Notes under the pieces: model-generated | The model's input: the letters and a program-made list of their open reading frames with translations, nothing else | What the model was told of the DNA's origin: nothing | Database searches by the model: none | Part shown: piece after piece, positions 17,385 to 27,082 of the stretch | How positions within the stretch are numbered: position 1 is the first letter of the stretch | How the letters are laid out: each line of letters starts with the position of its first letter | Made by a program: the position numbers and the translations under genes | Source of the DNA: Candidatus Paraprochloron terpiosi LD05 | Lineage (GTDB): Bacteria > Cyanobacteriota > Cyanobacteriia > Cyanobacteriales > Prochloraceae | Length of the DNA stretch: 64,000 nt | Assembly (NCBI GenBank): GCA_018141785.1 | Contig: CP073341.1 | Span: 434,001 to 498,000, forward strand | Direction of reading: 5' to 3'

Positions 17385-17851
17385 TCATCTGCGTTCATCT
17401 GCGTGCATCTGCGGTTCCTTATGATCCGTCACTCGCCAACTCAGTTTCAAGTTAAACCAGAAATTACACAAAGTAACGGCAGCGATCGCCATCAATTTAG
17501 CCAAATATTCATTCACCCCAAAAACATTATACAACGAATTAACAATTAAAACATTCAAAATCAACCCGGAAAGACAGATAATATTGTACTTCAACAACCT
17601 TTTCAAACGCTTATTCCACCCCGGTTGTCTTTGGGAAATATCCCGAAAAGTCCAGAAGTCATTCCACAAGAAATTATTAATAGTTGCTACTTCCGCAGAA
17701 AGGATAGTACTGCGAGTGAGTGCTAAACCAAACCCAGTCCGCAGGAAGTAAAATACCACTATATCCACAAAAACTCCACTAAAACCCACCACACCAAAGC
17801 GGAGAAATCGACGGACTGGCCATAAAGAAAGACGCAAGCGCAATAAGTGTT
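17385..17851 (-). pseudogene. GtrA-like membrane domain, 3' part of an intron-split glycosyltransferase gene
   Basis: Encodes the GtrA/DPMS-type four-helix membrane domain (LRFGVVGFSGVFVDIVVFYFL, ATINNFLWNDFWTF, LMAIAAVTLCNFWFNLKLSW). It is the downstream part of the gene whose 5' part is at 20269-21031; joining across the intron gives EYL-Q-HLLRLRLSLWP in frame. Such a GT2-GtrA fusion is a known cyanobacterial architecture. The last codons (KEPQMHADERR) are made from a dispersed ATCTGCGTTC-type repeat. A GTG/TTG-started separate GtrA protein is possible but less likely. Confidence 0.8.
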
Positions 17852-20268
17852 GTCGGGTAAGGTTCAGGAATCGCTTCCTTCCCCTCCCCTAAGAACCGGA
17901 CGTGACAGTTTCCTATCATCCGGCTCAAGCCTCACTTCAAGCCCTACTTGCTTGGATTTCTTGGAATGCACCTGCTTGTGACATGCTGTGTGCAAGTGCT
18001 GAAGATTGTCGCACTCATCTGAACCTCCATCCTTCACAGGTGCTATGTGATGGGTTTGAATTTCCTCACCGTTGAAGAGGTGCTCATGGCAGATTGGGCA
18101 TTTCCAGTTCTGGTTGATGGCTATTTTCTCATATTTTGAGTTTTTAGCCCACCATTTTTTTCCAGACTGCGTTCGCCGCTTTGACCAATATTCCACCTGT
18201 TCGGGGTCGTCTGGGGAATAAGCTCCCTTAACTTTGATATGTCTTTCAATCGGGACACTTTTTATATTATACAAATCGTGTATTATTCTTTTGCCCCTCC
18301 GGTCTTTGCCTTCGTAGAAAAACACCCAATTTCTTTTGCCCCTTGTTCGGAAGTACTTTCCTTTGACCCATTTTCGTGATTTTTTGGGGTGTCGTCTTTT
18401 TGCCCAACGCCAGAGGTACCACCATACTCGGTTGTGTATATATGAAAAGGTTTCTTTGCTACATACTCCTCTGTAGTAATTCGCAAAACCTCTGAGAAGT
18501 GGTTCTATCTTACGGATGACCTGTTCTGGGGTTTTTGTTTTCATGCTGTCGATGGTTGCACCGACTTTCTTGCAGAGCTCTAATACCTTCGACTTCTGTG
18601 GCTTAATGATTAGTTTATCCCGTAGGATTCCATCATTTCCTTTAACCTCATAATGCCGTAGGTTAAACCCCAGGAAATCAAATCCGTCTCTTATATGTAC
18701 TATCCGCGTCTTCTCATCACTAATCTCAAGACCTCGTTCTGACAGCCATTGATTTATCTGGATTTTCAATTCCTCCAAGGATTCCTTGTCCTTTGCCGTG
18801 ACTACGAAATCGTCTGCATACCTGATGACGCCTACCTTTGGGTTACATTTGTTGATATATGTTTCTAACCCGTGGAGTCCGATATTTGCTAACAAAGGAC
18901 TTATTACGCCACCCTGTGGAGTTCCTTTTTCAGTTGGGCTATATCCCTTCTTACTCTCGATAGATCCAGCTTTTAACCATCCATCAACCAAGGTATTTTC
19001 CCTGACTGCTGTCTGGATGGATTTATGGTCAATGTTGTCAAAGAAGCCTTTGATATCAGCGTCCAAAACCCATTTATCGTGCTTTCGCCATGTTCCGGTC
19101 TTCGTTTTATAGTCGCCGCGTAGTCTACTGAAACATTGTCCAATAGCATCTAGGCAACTTCGACCGGGTCTGAAGCCATAGGAGTTAGCTTCAAACTTGG
19201 CCTCCCATTCGGGTTCCAGTGCATTTTTGACTATTGCCTGAGCGACTCTATCTCTGATGGTTGGGATTCCAAGAGGACGTTTCTTACCATTCGCTTTAGG
19301 AATGTATACCCGTCTGGCAGGTTTTGCCTTGGGCATTTCCCAGTTATTGGCAAGTTTCACACGCTGTGCTGGGGTGTCTATGACCTCCTTATCTACCCCC
19401 GCTGTTCGTTTTCCGGTATTTACCTGTGTGATTTGTCTGATGCTCAGTAATAGGTTCGACCGACATCTTTTCATCAATTTCTGTAGAGACATCATTCGCC
19501 TCCACAGTCCAAGCTTTTGGGCACGAAATATCCGACCGCGTAAATTCCTAACAATCTTCTTTGTGCGACGCCAGTTAATGTCGCCCCACTCGGTAGATTG
19601 TCCGTTCAGTCCATTTGCCAGAATTTCTTCCGTCATCTAACTTTTCCGTTCGTTTGGTTTCTAGTTGTCTTCAATTTTCGTATGAGACCCAAGTGAAGTC
19701 TGCTATTCCTTTCGGTCAGGGACAAATCTTGAATCCCTATCTCTCTCATTACAAGAGAGCGTTCGCTTTTTCACTCATCCTTTACCCTCCAAGGAATTCC
19801 GTCGCCGTTACCTTTGACCTACTAAGAAGAATCGACCCTTTCTTAGACCTTGTAGGGCTTATCCTGTTGTTTCGCTTAGTTTTCTTAACTGGTTAGGCTG
19901 GTTCCTATCCCCCGGCAGAGCTTTGGTTCCCCGAGCTGATAAATTTGCAGTATCAGTTCCTGTCTGCTTGCCATTTTGGCTAAGGCGCAGGAATAATTTC
20001 GCCTTTCGTGGTTTACGAGGTTTAAACGGAGGGATTCGTTGATGGCGAATCCTTTTACTTCACTTTCGTTCAGCCTTCCAGCTATTTCCCTCTTGCTCCT
20101 CACCCTTTAATCCTAAGAGCTTCGGCTACTTTCGGGGTCTGCATTCCAGCGGTTTTATTACTTACTCCCGCCGTGACCGGACTCGTAGAGTCTTTTCCGT
20201 GAGGGCTAGGGGTGGAACTCCCTAGAGGACTCGATGTCCCGTACTAAGCGACCATTGTCAGGTCGCGC
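17852..20268 (-). mobile_element. Group II intron with RT-HNH protein (in glycosyltransferase gene)
   Basis: About 2.4 kb on the minus strand. The 5' end is taken as GCGCGACCTGACAATGG at 20268, a variant of the usual GUGYG start; the 3' end is taken as TTACCCGAC at 17852. These boundaries restore the host reading frame. Domain V is visible as GAGCCGGATGATAGG-AAAC-TGTCACGTCCGGTTC at about 17890-17930, with the AGC triad intact. It carries a 590-residue RT-maturase-HNH gene. All parts look complete, so the element may be active. Exact ends are inferred from exon continuity. Confidence 0.88.
17864..19636 (-). CDS. ltrA: Group II intron reverse transcriptase/maturase with HNH endonuclease
   Basis: Intron-encoded protein for splicing and retrohoming. 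RT domain with YGFRPGRSCLDAI, DADIKGFFDNIDH, GTPQGGVISPLLANIGL and catalytic VIRYADDFVVT; domain X (maturase) about residues 330-420 with LLRGFANYYRGVCS; C-terminal HNH domain with CPICHEHL, IQTHHIAPVKDGGSDECDNL and HTACHKQVHS. 590 residues, fused and uninterrupted, unlike the split protein in the folC intron. Lies inside the intron in the sense direction. Confidence 0.95.
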   Translation of the reverse strand: MTEEILANGLNGQSTEWGDINWRRTKKIVRNLRGRIFRAQKLGLWRRMMSLQKLMKRCRSNLLLSIRQITQVNTGKRTAGVDKEVIDTPAQRVKLANNWEMPKAKPARRVYIPKANGKKRPLGIPTIRDRVAQAIVKNALEPEWEAKFEANSYGFRPGRSCLDAIGQCFSRLRGDYKTKTGTWRKHDKWVLDADIKGFFDNIDHKSIQTAVRENTLVDGWLKAGSIESKKGYSPTEKGTPQGGVISPLLANIGLHGLETYINKCNPKVGVIRYADDFVVTAKDKESLEELKIQINQWLSERGLEISDEKTRIVHIRDGFDFLGFNLRHYEVKGNDGILRDKLIIKPQKSKVLELCKKVGATIDSMKTKTPEQVIRKIEPLLRGFANYYRGVCSKETFSYIHNRVWWYLWRWAKRRHPKKSRKWVKGKYFRTRGKRNWVFFYEGKDRRGKRIIHDLYNIKSVPIERHIKVKGAYSPDDPEQVEYWSKRRTQSGKKWWAKNSKYEKIAINQNWKCPICHEHLFNGEEIQTHHIAPVKDGGSDECDNLQHLHTACHKQVHSKKSKQVGLEVRLEPDDRKLSRPVLRGGEGSDS

Positions 20269-21031
20269 GCAAATACTCCACATATTGTTTCCAAGTTACT
20301 TTACTTTCTCCCGAAATGCGCTCTCGAAACACGTAGCCCGCTTCTGAGATCCAGCGAATATTACCTCGAGCAACTACCTCAATTAAAATCTTGTAACCAA
20401 TAGGATCTAATTGCTTGCCCACAATAGCGCTGCGACGTACCATGAAATAGCCGCTCATAGGGTCAGAAAGGCGACTCAGTACTCCCGGAAGTAAAATTAA
20501 CCCCAGCATTTGAGCGCCACGGGATAAAAATCGCCGCACTAAACTCCATTCACTCACTCCACCCCCTTCTACGTGACGACTTGCTAAGGCTAAATCCGCT
20601 CCCCGTTCCATTTCCTGCCAGAGCTGTAATAACACTTCTGGGGGGTGCTGTAAATCTGCATCAATTACCCCTAAAATTTCCCCTTCGGCAGCTTGCCAAC
20701 CGCGAATTACTGCTGTAGAAAGCCCCTTTTCCTGGATCCGACGCATTACCTTTAATTGGGGATAGGTGGGGAGCAACGACTTAGCCAGTTGCCAAGTTTT
20801 GTCGAGACTATTGTCGTCCACAACAATTCATTCGTATTCTCCAAGAAGGGTGTCATCTAATAACTGAGCTAAAATAACCACAATTTGGGCGATATTTTCG
20901 GACTCGTTATAAGTGGGCAGTACCAGGGAGAACTTAACCTGTCCCTTCCCAGAGATATTAGGAGCAAGGGTCGGAATTTGGAAAACATCGGTGGGAACGG
21001 GTAAAAAGCGGTCGGTTTTGCTCTCAGTCAT
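20269..21031 (-). pseudogene. GT2 glycosyltransferase (dolichol-phosphate mannosyltransferase-like), 5' part, broken by nonsense codon and intron
   Basis: Family-2 glycosyltransferase that would charge a polyprenyl phosphate carrier with sugar. N-terminal piece has VKFSLVLPTYNESENI; after an in-frame TGA at 20828-20830 the same frame continues IVVDDNSLDKTW, then GVIDADLQHPPEVL (DxD region) and PMSGYFMVRRSAI. The expected residue at the stop is any sense codon in EYE-x-IVVDDN, so a single base change explains it. The frame then runs into the intron at 20269 and resumes in the GtrA part at 17851. Likely non-functional; restart at GTG 20821 would lose the nucleotide-binding start. Confidence 0.82.
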
Positions 21032-21078
21032 TGAAGATGATAAATGTGAGCCGTGAAGTTATCTAAATCCATTGTTCC

Positions 21079-21198
21079 TTACAATTGCTGTGTTTGCTCT
21101 AACTCATAGCGAGAATGCAAAACCTTGACAATTTTTTGTTGCCATTGCTCCTTTTCCGCTTCTGTTTTCGGGGCTGCCCAAACGGGGTGATGAATGGC
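21079..21198 (-). pseudogene. Short C-terminal fragment of an unrecognised gene
   Basis: An open segment of 39 codons reads AIHHPVWAAPKTEAEKEQWQ and ends ELEQTQQL. It has no start codon and looks like the charged C-terminus of a lost gene just upstream of the glycosyltransferase remnant. The parent family is not recognised. Confidence 0.3.
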
Positions 21199-21616
21199 TA
21201 TCTAACCAGATTAAGCGAGGATAGGAATCTCATTCATCATTATAATGAGAGTTTGACCCTGTAGGAGTCCCATCACTTCTTAGTTTCCCACTCCCGCACT
21301 TCTTCTCTCCCCCACTCCCCAGCGAACCTACTCCCCACCCTGCAAGACTTAATCGACTGATGGGTAATGGATAGGATAGGGGCAGGGTAATTTATCTGTC
21401 TTTTTAGTGTCGTCAACGGGGACAGCTTCTGCTTCCTCTGCATAGTAGTAATTGTAGTTGTAGATGGTAACTTTCCCTGTGGGATTGACAACTGCAACAC
21501 TCTCCTTTTAAACCACTTCAATAAGAGTTTGAATAGCATCCTCATCCCACTGATTGTAAATGCGATCGCCATTTATATAACAAGGCTTTCCTCTTACCCT
21601 CCTCCCCTGCGTAATG
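21199..21616. other. Non-coding or eroded stretch
   Basis: About 420 bases with no supported gene. A 99-codon minus-strand frame (21273-21572) is present, but its composition shows no domain or family pattern. One HIP1 site lies near 21565. It may be an eroded gene. Confidence 0.4.
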
Positions 21617-22120
21617 CTATAAAATGCAGTGATATACATAATGATTAAACCCACCATGGTTAACTTTCATGATTGACTCCATCCCCAATTTAATTGCTAC
21701 AGCTCGTGAGGGCTTATTTTCTGGTCTAATGAGAGATATAACCTCAGTATAACCAAAATTTTCTTGGGCAAAAAGTTTCACCGCACTCGCTGCTTCATAA
21801 GCGTAACCCTTTCGCCAATAGGGAAAGTGAATCATATATCCTATTTCAGGCAACCTCTCACCTCTAACTGATTGCATGAGCAACCCTACTTGACCTAAAG
21901 GTTTGGCATCTTCTTTATTTTCTACTAGCCATAACCCGTGTCCATTCTTTTCATAACGAGCTATTTGCCGATTAATCCATTCTGCCGATTCATCTCTTGA
22001 ATATTGTTTAGGATAGAATCGAGTTACTTCAGGATGAGACAACATTTCAGCCATGAAATCTAAGTCATTAGATTCCATCTCTCTCAAATATAATCTTTCT
22101 GTCTCTAATACTCTTTTCAT
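21617..22120 (-). CDS. GNAT-family N-acetyltransferase (RimJ/RimL type)
   Basis: Acetyl-CoA-dependent N-acyltransferase; the MKRVLETERLYLREM start, MLSHPEVTRFYP, GLWLVENKEDAKPLGQVGLL, and IGYMIHFPYWRKGYAYEAAS (acetyl-CoA loop) are typical of the RimJ/RimL-like branch, as is NKPSRAVAIKLGM. 167 residues, complete. Substrate unknown. Its start abuts the DUF3318 stop on the same strand (shared at 22120), suggesting one transcript. Confidence 0.9.
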   Translation of the reverse strand: MKRVLETERLYLREMESNDLDFMAEMLSHPEVTRFYPKQYSRDESAEWINRQIARYEKNGHGLWLVENKEDAKPLGQVGLLMQSVRGERLPEIGYMIHFPYWRKGYAYEAASAVKLFAQENFGYTEVISLIRPENKPSRAVAIKLGMESIMKVNHGGFNHYVYHCIL

Positions 22121-22737
22121 TAATATAAGTGCTTAATGCTTTCTGGTACGCTAACGGGGGAGAGATTGGCCATGGCTTTCAAATTTTGGCTGCGAATCAA
22201 TTCGGTAAAATTTAAGGTTGAACGGCCTTCTAACTTAGCAACTGCTTTTATGGCCTCAAACAGGTTTTTAGCCCCTTCTGATTCATTATAACCCCTTCTC
22301 AGAGCAATTTTAATTGCCCCTATATCTGCCTCCAATTCTCTTTGAGGGCTGCCCATACTGCGCCAAATTTGACGTCCAGCCATAGCGCTCAATCCCCCAG
22401 CAACCACAATCCCCACCCCATCTCCTTGGATTAATTCTACCGTCAGAGCCAAAAGTCCTACCAGGGTGGCACCTTGATATATATCTGGCTTAAACCACTT
22501 AGTCTCTGTCAACCAAATCACAGTCCTTAAAAGCAATAAATCCCGTTGCCCTCTGGACAACCGCTGCCACAAATCAAAATTAACATAAATGGGGCGGCTA
22601 CCGCGATGCCAAGGCATAGGTACAGCAACATTCATTACCCGTGACTGCTGGGGTTTACTGACAATTTTCGTTCCCATTCTGCCAGAAGCAGGCATGAGAT
22701 CGAGCAAATGACGTATTTCAGGATCTATATTCATCAA
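22120..22737 (-). CDS. DUF3318 family membrane protein
   Basis: Cyanobacterial protein of unknown function. DPEIRHLLDLMPASGRM, PIYVNFDLWQRLS and QRDLLLLRTVIWLTETKW match the DUF3318 pattern. A hydrophobic stretch (GATLVGLLALTVELIQGDGV to VVAGGLSAMAGRQIW) suggests membrane association. The C-terminal half ends LNFTELIRSQNLKAMANLSP. 205 residues. Divergent from the small zinc-ribbon-like gene downstream of 22746. Confidence 0.82.
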   Translation of the reverse strand: MMNIDPEIRHLLDLMPASGRMGTKIVSKPQQSRVMNVAVPMPWHRGSRPIYVNFDLWQRLSRGQRDLLLLRTVIWLTETKWFKPDIYQGATLVGLLALTVELIQGDGVGIVVAGGLSAMAGRQIWRSMGSPQRELEADIGAIKIALRRGYNESEGAKNLFEAIKAVAKLEGRSTLNFTELIRSQNLKAMANLSPVSVPESIKHLY

Positions 22738-22805
22738 TCTAGAAGATGACTTTAAATGTAATCATATTAAGACACGCTAAGATGAAAATATCTGGGATTG
22801 TGGCA

Positions 22806-23051
22806 ATGGATGCTTTTAACCCTACTCCTCCTGCTTGGGTCAAGAAGGCCACTCACGCTTTACAGTTTTGCTGCCCTAGCTGTCTTGCTCGGACCGATAG
22901 CGCCCAGTCTGTTTGGCTGAATCGCTCTGCTCTGGTCATTAGGGAAGATAATCTGCGCAAGTGGCAGGAATTCTATCAATGCTCCTGCGGTAAAGCTTGG
23001 TGGGCTTGGAATACAGATCGCCCCCCTTTAGACAGTAGCCTGTTTAACTAG
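22806..23051 (+). CDS. Conserved cyanobacterial hypothetical protein with CPSC...CSCG cysteine pairs
   Basis: Small protein (81 residues from the ATG at 22806; ATGs at 22746 and 22782 are alternatives). It has [13 protein letters not shown] and, about 45 residues on, [16 protein letters not shown], so it could bind zinc as a ribbon. Function unknown. Ends 31 bases before accC on the same strand. Confidence 0.7.
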   Translation: MDAFNPTPPAWVKKATHALQFCCPSCLARTDSAQSVWLNRSALVIREDNLRKWQEFYQCSCGKAWWAWNTDRPPLDSSLFN

Positions 23052-23082
23052 TAAAACTATTCAAGTTAAATTTGCACGGTTA

Positions 23083-24423
23083 ATGACCAAAATTCTAATT
23101 GCCAATCGAGGAGAAATTGCTCTGCGGATTCTCCACACCTGCGAAGAAATGGGAATTCCCACTGTCGCCGTCCATTCTACTATTGATCGCCACGCTCTTC
23201 ACGTGGAACTAGCGGATGAAAGGGTCTGTATTGGACCGCCCCAAAGCAGTAAAAGCTATCTGAATATACCTAATATAATCGCCGCCGCCCTTACCCGTAA
23301 CGCCACAGCCATTCATCCTGGTTACGGTTTCCTCGCAGAAAATGCTAGTTTTGCGGAAATCTGCGCTGATCACAAAATTACTTTTATCGGTCCCACAGCA
23401 GCAGCGATCCGGAGTATGGGGGATAAATCCACAGCCAAAAAAACGATGCAAAAAGCGGGAGTTCCTACCATTCCCGGTAGTCAGGGACTGCTCCAGGACG
23501 AAGAAGAAGCAAAAGCCATCGCAGGTAAAATCGGCTATCCGGTCATCATCAAAGCCACTGCTGGGGGTGGTGGACGGGGAATGCGACTAGTAAGGGATGA
23601 AAGCGAACTGAGCAGGCTCTTTCAAGCGGCTATTGGCGAAGCGGAAGCAGCTTTTGGCAATGGGGGGGTTTATCTAGAAAAATTCATCGACTGTCCCCGT
23701 CACATCGAATTTCAAATTCTCGCCGATAGTTACGGGAATGTGATTCATTTGGGAGAGAGGGACTGTTCTATCCAACGGCGCCATCAGAAATTACTTGAAG
23801 AAGCTCCTTCTGCGGTTCTCACGCCAAAACAACGCCAGAAAATGGGTCATGCAGCAGTTTTGGCTGCTAAATCTATCAACTACGTCGGTGCGGGGACAGT
23901 GGAGTTTCTCCTGGACAAATCTGGTAATTTCTACTTTATGGAAATGAACACCCGCATTCAAGTGGAGCACCCCGTCACGGAAATGATTACGGGACTGGAC
24001 TTAATTGCCCAACAAATTCGGGTGGCTCTGGGTGAGAAACTAGAGCTAACGCAGAAAATGGTCAATTTGCGCGGTCACGCCATAGAGTGTCGCATTAATG
24101 CTGAAGATCCGGAACACAATTTCCGCCCTCACCCCGGCAAAATCAGCGGCTATTTGCCCCCATCTGGTCCCGGAGTGCGAATTGATTCCCATGTCTACAC
24201 GGATTACGAAATTCCCCCTTACTACGATTCTTTGATTGGCAAGTTAATCGTTTGGGCACCGAACCGGGAAGAGGCAATTAAGCGCATGAAACGGGCTCTA
24301 CGGGAATGTGCCATTACTGGAGTGCCCACCACTATTGGCTTTCATCAAAAAATCCTCTCTACGCCAGCTTTCTTAGAAGGTAAGGTCTATACCAATTTTA
24401 TCCAACAGCACCTCCAAAGTTAA
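23083..24423 (+). CDS. accC: Acetyl-CoA carboxylase biotin carboxylase subunit
   Basis: ATP-dependent carboxylation of biotin on AccB, the first step of fatty-acid synthesis. 446 residues, full length. N-terminal [40 protein letters not shown]-grasp loop [47 protein letters not shown], and [17 protein letters not shown] with the catalytic residues. C-terminal domain with [13 protein letters not shown]. No accB neighbour in the window. Confidence 0.97.
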   Translation: MTKILIANRGEIALRILHTCEEMGIPTVAVHSTIDRHALHVELADERVCIGPPQSSKSYLNIPNIIAAALTRNATAIHPGYGFLAENASFAEICADHKITFIGPTAAAIRSMGDKSTAKKTMQKAGVPTIPGSQGLLQDEEEAKAIAGKIGYPVIIKATAGGGGRGMRLVRDESELSRLFQAAIGEAEAAFGNGGVYLEKFIDCPRHIEFQILADSYGNVIHLGERDCSIQRRHQKLLEEAPSAVLTPKQRQKMGHAAVLAAKSINYVGAGTVEFLLDKSGNFYFMEMNTRIQVEHPVTEMITGLDLIAQQIRVALGEKLELTQKMVNLRGHAIECRINAEDPEHNFRPHPGKISGYLPPSGPGVRIDSHVYTDYEIPPYYDSLIGKLIVWAPNREEAIKRMKRALRECAITGVPTTIGFHQKILSTPAFLEGKVYTNFIQQHLQS

Positions 24424-24464
24424 CTTTGCGCCTTTGCGGCTTTGCGCGAGATATACCAAGGATA

Positions 24465-24752
24465 TCAACGCAGTGCCATTGTCACTAACCCCTGTTGTCC
24501 CAGGAGAATTTCCCGTAGGAGGGTAAATATACCAACCCAAATAATTGGAGTAATGTCCACGCCCCCCACTGGTGGGACAATTTTCCGCAACGGGGACAAG
24601 AATGGTTCCGTAGGGAGAGCAACGAGATTAAAGGGAAGGTGATTTAAATCGGTTTGGGGATACCAAGTCAAAACAATGCGAAAGATGAATAAAAAGGTCA
24701 TCAGTCCCAAAACGAGACCGAGAGTCAAAATCCCTAGCTCAAGAATACTCAT
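24465..24752 (-). CDS. YggT family membrane protein
   Basis: Two-helix membrane protein of the YggT/YlmG family, implicated in organisation of membranes and thylakoid nucleoids. Start at MSILELGILTLGLVLGLMTF; helix 1 is followed by RIVLTWYPQTDLNHLPFNL, then EPFLSPLRKIVPPVGGVDIT, the family hallmark, and helix 2 (PIIWVGIFTLLREILL). 95 residues. Divergent from psbX. Confidence 0.9.
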   Translation of the reverse strand: MSILELGILTLGLVLGLMTFLFIFRIVLTWYPQTDLNHLPFNLVALPTEPFLSPLRKIVPPVGGVDITPIIWVGIFTLLREILLGQQGLVTMALR

Positions 24753-24848
24753 ATAGGGTGGTTGGTGGTTGGTGGGTAGGTCCCAGAGTACCACCTATGT
24801 TAAAATAAGTAACGAATAAAATCAAAAATAACAAAAAGTTGAGGTATC

Positions 24849-24968
24849 ATGACTCCTTCTTTAGCGAACTTTTTCTACAGTCTGCTGGCTGGGTTGGTCA
24901 TTGTTGTCATTCCAGTGGTAGTCGGTCTGATCTTTATCAGCCAAAAAGATAAAATCCAACGGAACTAA
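24849..24968 (+). CDS. psbX: Photosystem II reaction centre protein X
   Basis: One-helix subunit at the edge of photosystem II near cytochrome b559, in the thylakoid membrane. The 39-residue reading frame starts MTPSLANFFYSLLAGLVIV and ends ISQKDKIQRN, matching cyanobacterial PsbX in length and sequence. Missed by length-based gene finding. About 100 bases upstream of the ycf66-type gene on the same strand. Confidence 0.93.
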   Translation: MTPSLANFFYSLLAGLVIVVIPVVVGLIFISQKDKIQRN

Positions 24969-25070
24969 TTCTTTATACCCCCCAAGTTACCACCTCAGTT
25001 GACCAAGTTTGGAAAACTGAGGTTGACGAATTGTAACAAAGCCATGATTAACTAGCAGCGGAGAGCAATA

Positions 25071-25907
25071 ATGGTAAATTTCGGGCTTAACTCAGCCAGC
25101 ATTCTGGGCATTTTTCTCGCCGTGGCGGGAGCATCCCTATATTTTATGCGTTCTGTGCGTCCAGAACTTTCAAGAGACCACGATATCTTTTTCGCCGCAG
25201 TGGGTCTATTGTGTGGCTTTATTCTCCTATTTCAGGGATGGCGACTAGATCCAATTTTACAATTCGGTCAGTTTCTCCTTGCTGGTTCCACCATCTTTTT
25301 TGCCACAGAAGCAATTCGCTTGCGGGGTGTTGCTACAGAACAAGCAAGACGCAGGACACCTATTGTGGATGAAGAACGTACTGTGAGCAAGGTTTATCGC
25401 AATGCTGAGTTGGACGAGTTGGAATCTTACGAGGAGGAAGAAGAACGGTACGAGGATAGTCCGCGACTACGGGGCTACCCAGATAGTAGCACAAGCCGCA
25501 GAACGGGAGACGATGTCTCTCAACCTCGCAGTCGATCCAGTAGGAGGATCCGGGATAAATACGGTAAAGGGGAACCCACAACTCGCAAACGTCCCCGCAA
25601 GAGCAGTACTAGAAGTAGTAATGGTTACGATAGGTGGGAAGAATCACCAGATGTTTGGGAAGAAGAAAGACCCTCTCGTACCTCTACCCGGGAAGCTGAC
25701 CAAGATAGACGTCCCCATCGGGACAGACCCTCCCGACCACAGAAAAAGAGATCATCAGATGATAAGCGTCGTCCCCGTTATGCAGATAGGGAAGCTATTA
25801 CAACGGATTATGTAGATTATAATCCCGAAGAGTCCCAGGAGCGCAATCCTCCTAGGGATAGAGAAGGGGAAGGGGATCGCGTAGATCCGGTTAATTTCGA
25901 TTATTAA
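25071..25907 (+). CDS. Ycf66-family protein
   Basis: Cyanobacterial/plastid family of unknown function. Starts MVNFGLNSASILGIFLAVAG, with three hydrophobic helices in residues 8-90 (including GLLCGFILLFQGWRLDPILQ and FLLAGSTIFFATEAIRLRG), then a long charged low-complexity tail rich in Arg, Asp, Glu and Ser (residues 100-278). The tail varies in the family. Its stop overlaps the ATG of the following lipoprotein gene (position 25907). Confidence 0.88.
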   Translation: MVNFGLNSASILGIFLAVAGASLYFMRSVRPELSRDHDIFFAAVGLLCGFILLFQGWRLDPILQFGQFLLAGSTIFFATEAIRLRGVATEQARRRTPIVDEERTVSKVYRNAELDELESYEEEEERYEDSPRLRGYPDSSTSRRTGDDVSQPRSRSSRRIRDKYGKGEPTTRKRPRKSSTRSSNGYDRWEESPDVWEEERPSRTSTREADQDRRPHRDRPSRPQKKRSSDDKRRPRYADREAITTDYVDYNPEESQERNPPRDREGEGDRVDPVNFDY

Positions 25908-26449
25908 TGAAAAGAGCAAGAATTTCCCTTAGTCTCATTGGGCTGGGTTTTCTTGTGGCGGTGACTGGTTGCAGTCAGGTCAGTTTGGAAGGAGAATTGC
26001 CTCTCAATAGTCGCTATCGCGACGAACAACCCGCTTTGAGTGGTGATGGTCGCTGGTTAGCTTTTGTTACCAACCGCAACGGGAAGAACGAAATTGCCAT
26101 CTATAATCTGCTAGAACGGCAGTTTGTCCATTGGGATGGTTTGAACCAGTCGGACGTAATTGCCGCAAGTCCCAGTCTGAGTCGCACAGGTCGTTATGTG
26201 GTCTATATTTCTAGTGCTAGGGGGCGACCCGATATCGTCCTTTACGATCGCGCTACCGGACGCAGTGAGATTCTCACTCAAGGATATCGCAGTTGGTTGC
26301 GAAACCCCCGTATCAGTCCCAATGGTCGCTATATTGTCTTTGAAACCTCTCGTCGTGGTCAATGGGATATTGAAGTGTTAGATCGGGGACCTAAAATTGA
26401 GTTAGATATGGCTGATGGAACACCATTAACAGTTAACAGTTACCAGTGA
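25907..26449 (+). CDS. TolB-like beta-propeller lipoprotein, first of two
   Basis: Signal peptide MKRARISLSLIGLGFLVAV with lipobox VTGC predicts a lipid-anchored exported protein. The mature part has about three TolB/WD40-like repeats (PALSGDGRWLAFVTNRNGK, ASPSLSRTGRYVVYIS, PRISPNGRYIVFETSRRGQW). At 180 residues it is too small for a complete six-blade propeller. Function unknown. Start overlaps the ycf66 stop; a paralogue follows. Confidence 0.8.
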   Translation: MKRARISLSLIGLGFLVAVTGCSQVSLEGELPLNSRYRDEQPALSGDGRWLAFVTNRNGKNEIAIYNLLERQFVHWDGLNQSDVIAASPSLSRTGRYVVYISSARGRPDIVLYDRATGRSEILTQGYRSWLRNPRISPNGRYIVFETSRRGQWDIEVLDRGPKIELDMADGTPLTVNSYQ

Positions 26450-26484
26450 GCAGTTACCAAGTAACTTGACAGTGACCATTAACC

Positions 26485-27006
26485 ATGACATCTACTAATA
26501 AGGGTCTTTTATTAATATCTATTTGTACTTTTATCAGTTTTTTAACCAGTTGTGGTTACCCTCGTCTGCTTAACTTTCCCTTTGATCCGGGGGGTCGGGG
26601 TTTAAATAGTCCCGCAGCAGAATTTAATCCCCACGTAGCTTCCCGGTATATTGTCTTCATCTCCGATCGCAATGGTTCTCAAGATGTCTATCTCTATGAT
26701 GCTGTGGAAAAAGTGCCCATTGATTTACCCAGAATTAATGCTCTTAACGAAATTGCTTCGGACCCTTCTATTTCCGAAGATGGTCGTTATATCGTTTTTA
26801 CTGCTAGTCGTCAAGGAAGAGCTGATATATTTATCTACGATCGCCAAACTGAGCAAAAGCGGAATATCTCTCAAGATATTAAAGGGGAAGTTCGACACCC
26901 TACTATTAGCGCTGACGGATCCAGAATTGCTTTTGAAGTGGGTAGGGACGGTCAATGGGATATTTGGGTGGGCGATCGGGAGGGCAAACCTCTAGATTTA
27001 CCATAA
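26485..27006 (+). CDS. TolB-like beta-propeller lipoprotein, second of two
   Basis: Paralogue of the preceding gene with signal peptide (LLLISICTFISFL) and lipobox LTSC. Three repeats again: NPHVASRYIVFISDRNGSQD, DPSISEDGRYIVFTASRQGR, HPTISADGSRIAFEVGRDGQW. 173 residues. The similar length and repeat number suggest duplication; the two half-propellers could associate, but this is inference. Confidence 0.8.
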   Translation: MTSTNKGLLLISICTFISFLTSCGYPRLLNFPFDPGGRGLNSPAAEFNPHVASRYIVFISDRNGSQDVYLYDAVEKVPIDLPRINALNEIASDPSISEDGRYIVFTASRQGRADIFIYDRQTEQKRNISQDIKGEVRHPTISADGSRIAFEVGRDGQWDIWVGDREGKPLDLP

Positions 27007-27082
27007 ATGACAAGACGTTTGCTTTAGCTTAAACTAAAAATAAATCGGAAAAATTTAAAAATATACATGAGAGTATAATACC

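Noticed and set aside
21273..21572. 99-codon minus-strand frame near a HIP1 site
   Set aside because: Low-complexity composition and no start context; kept only as a non-coding note.
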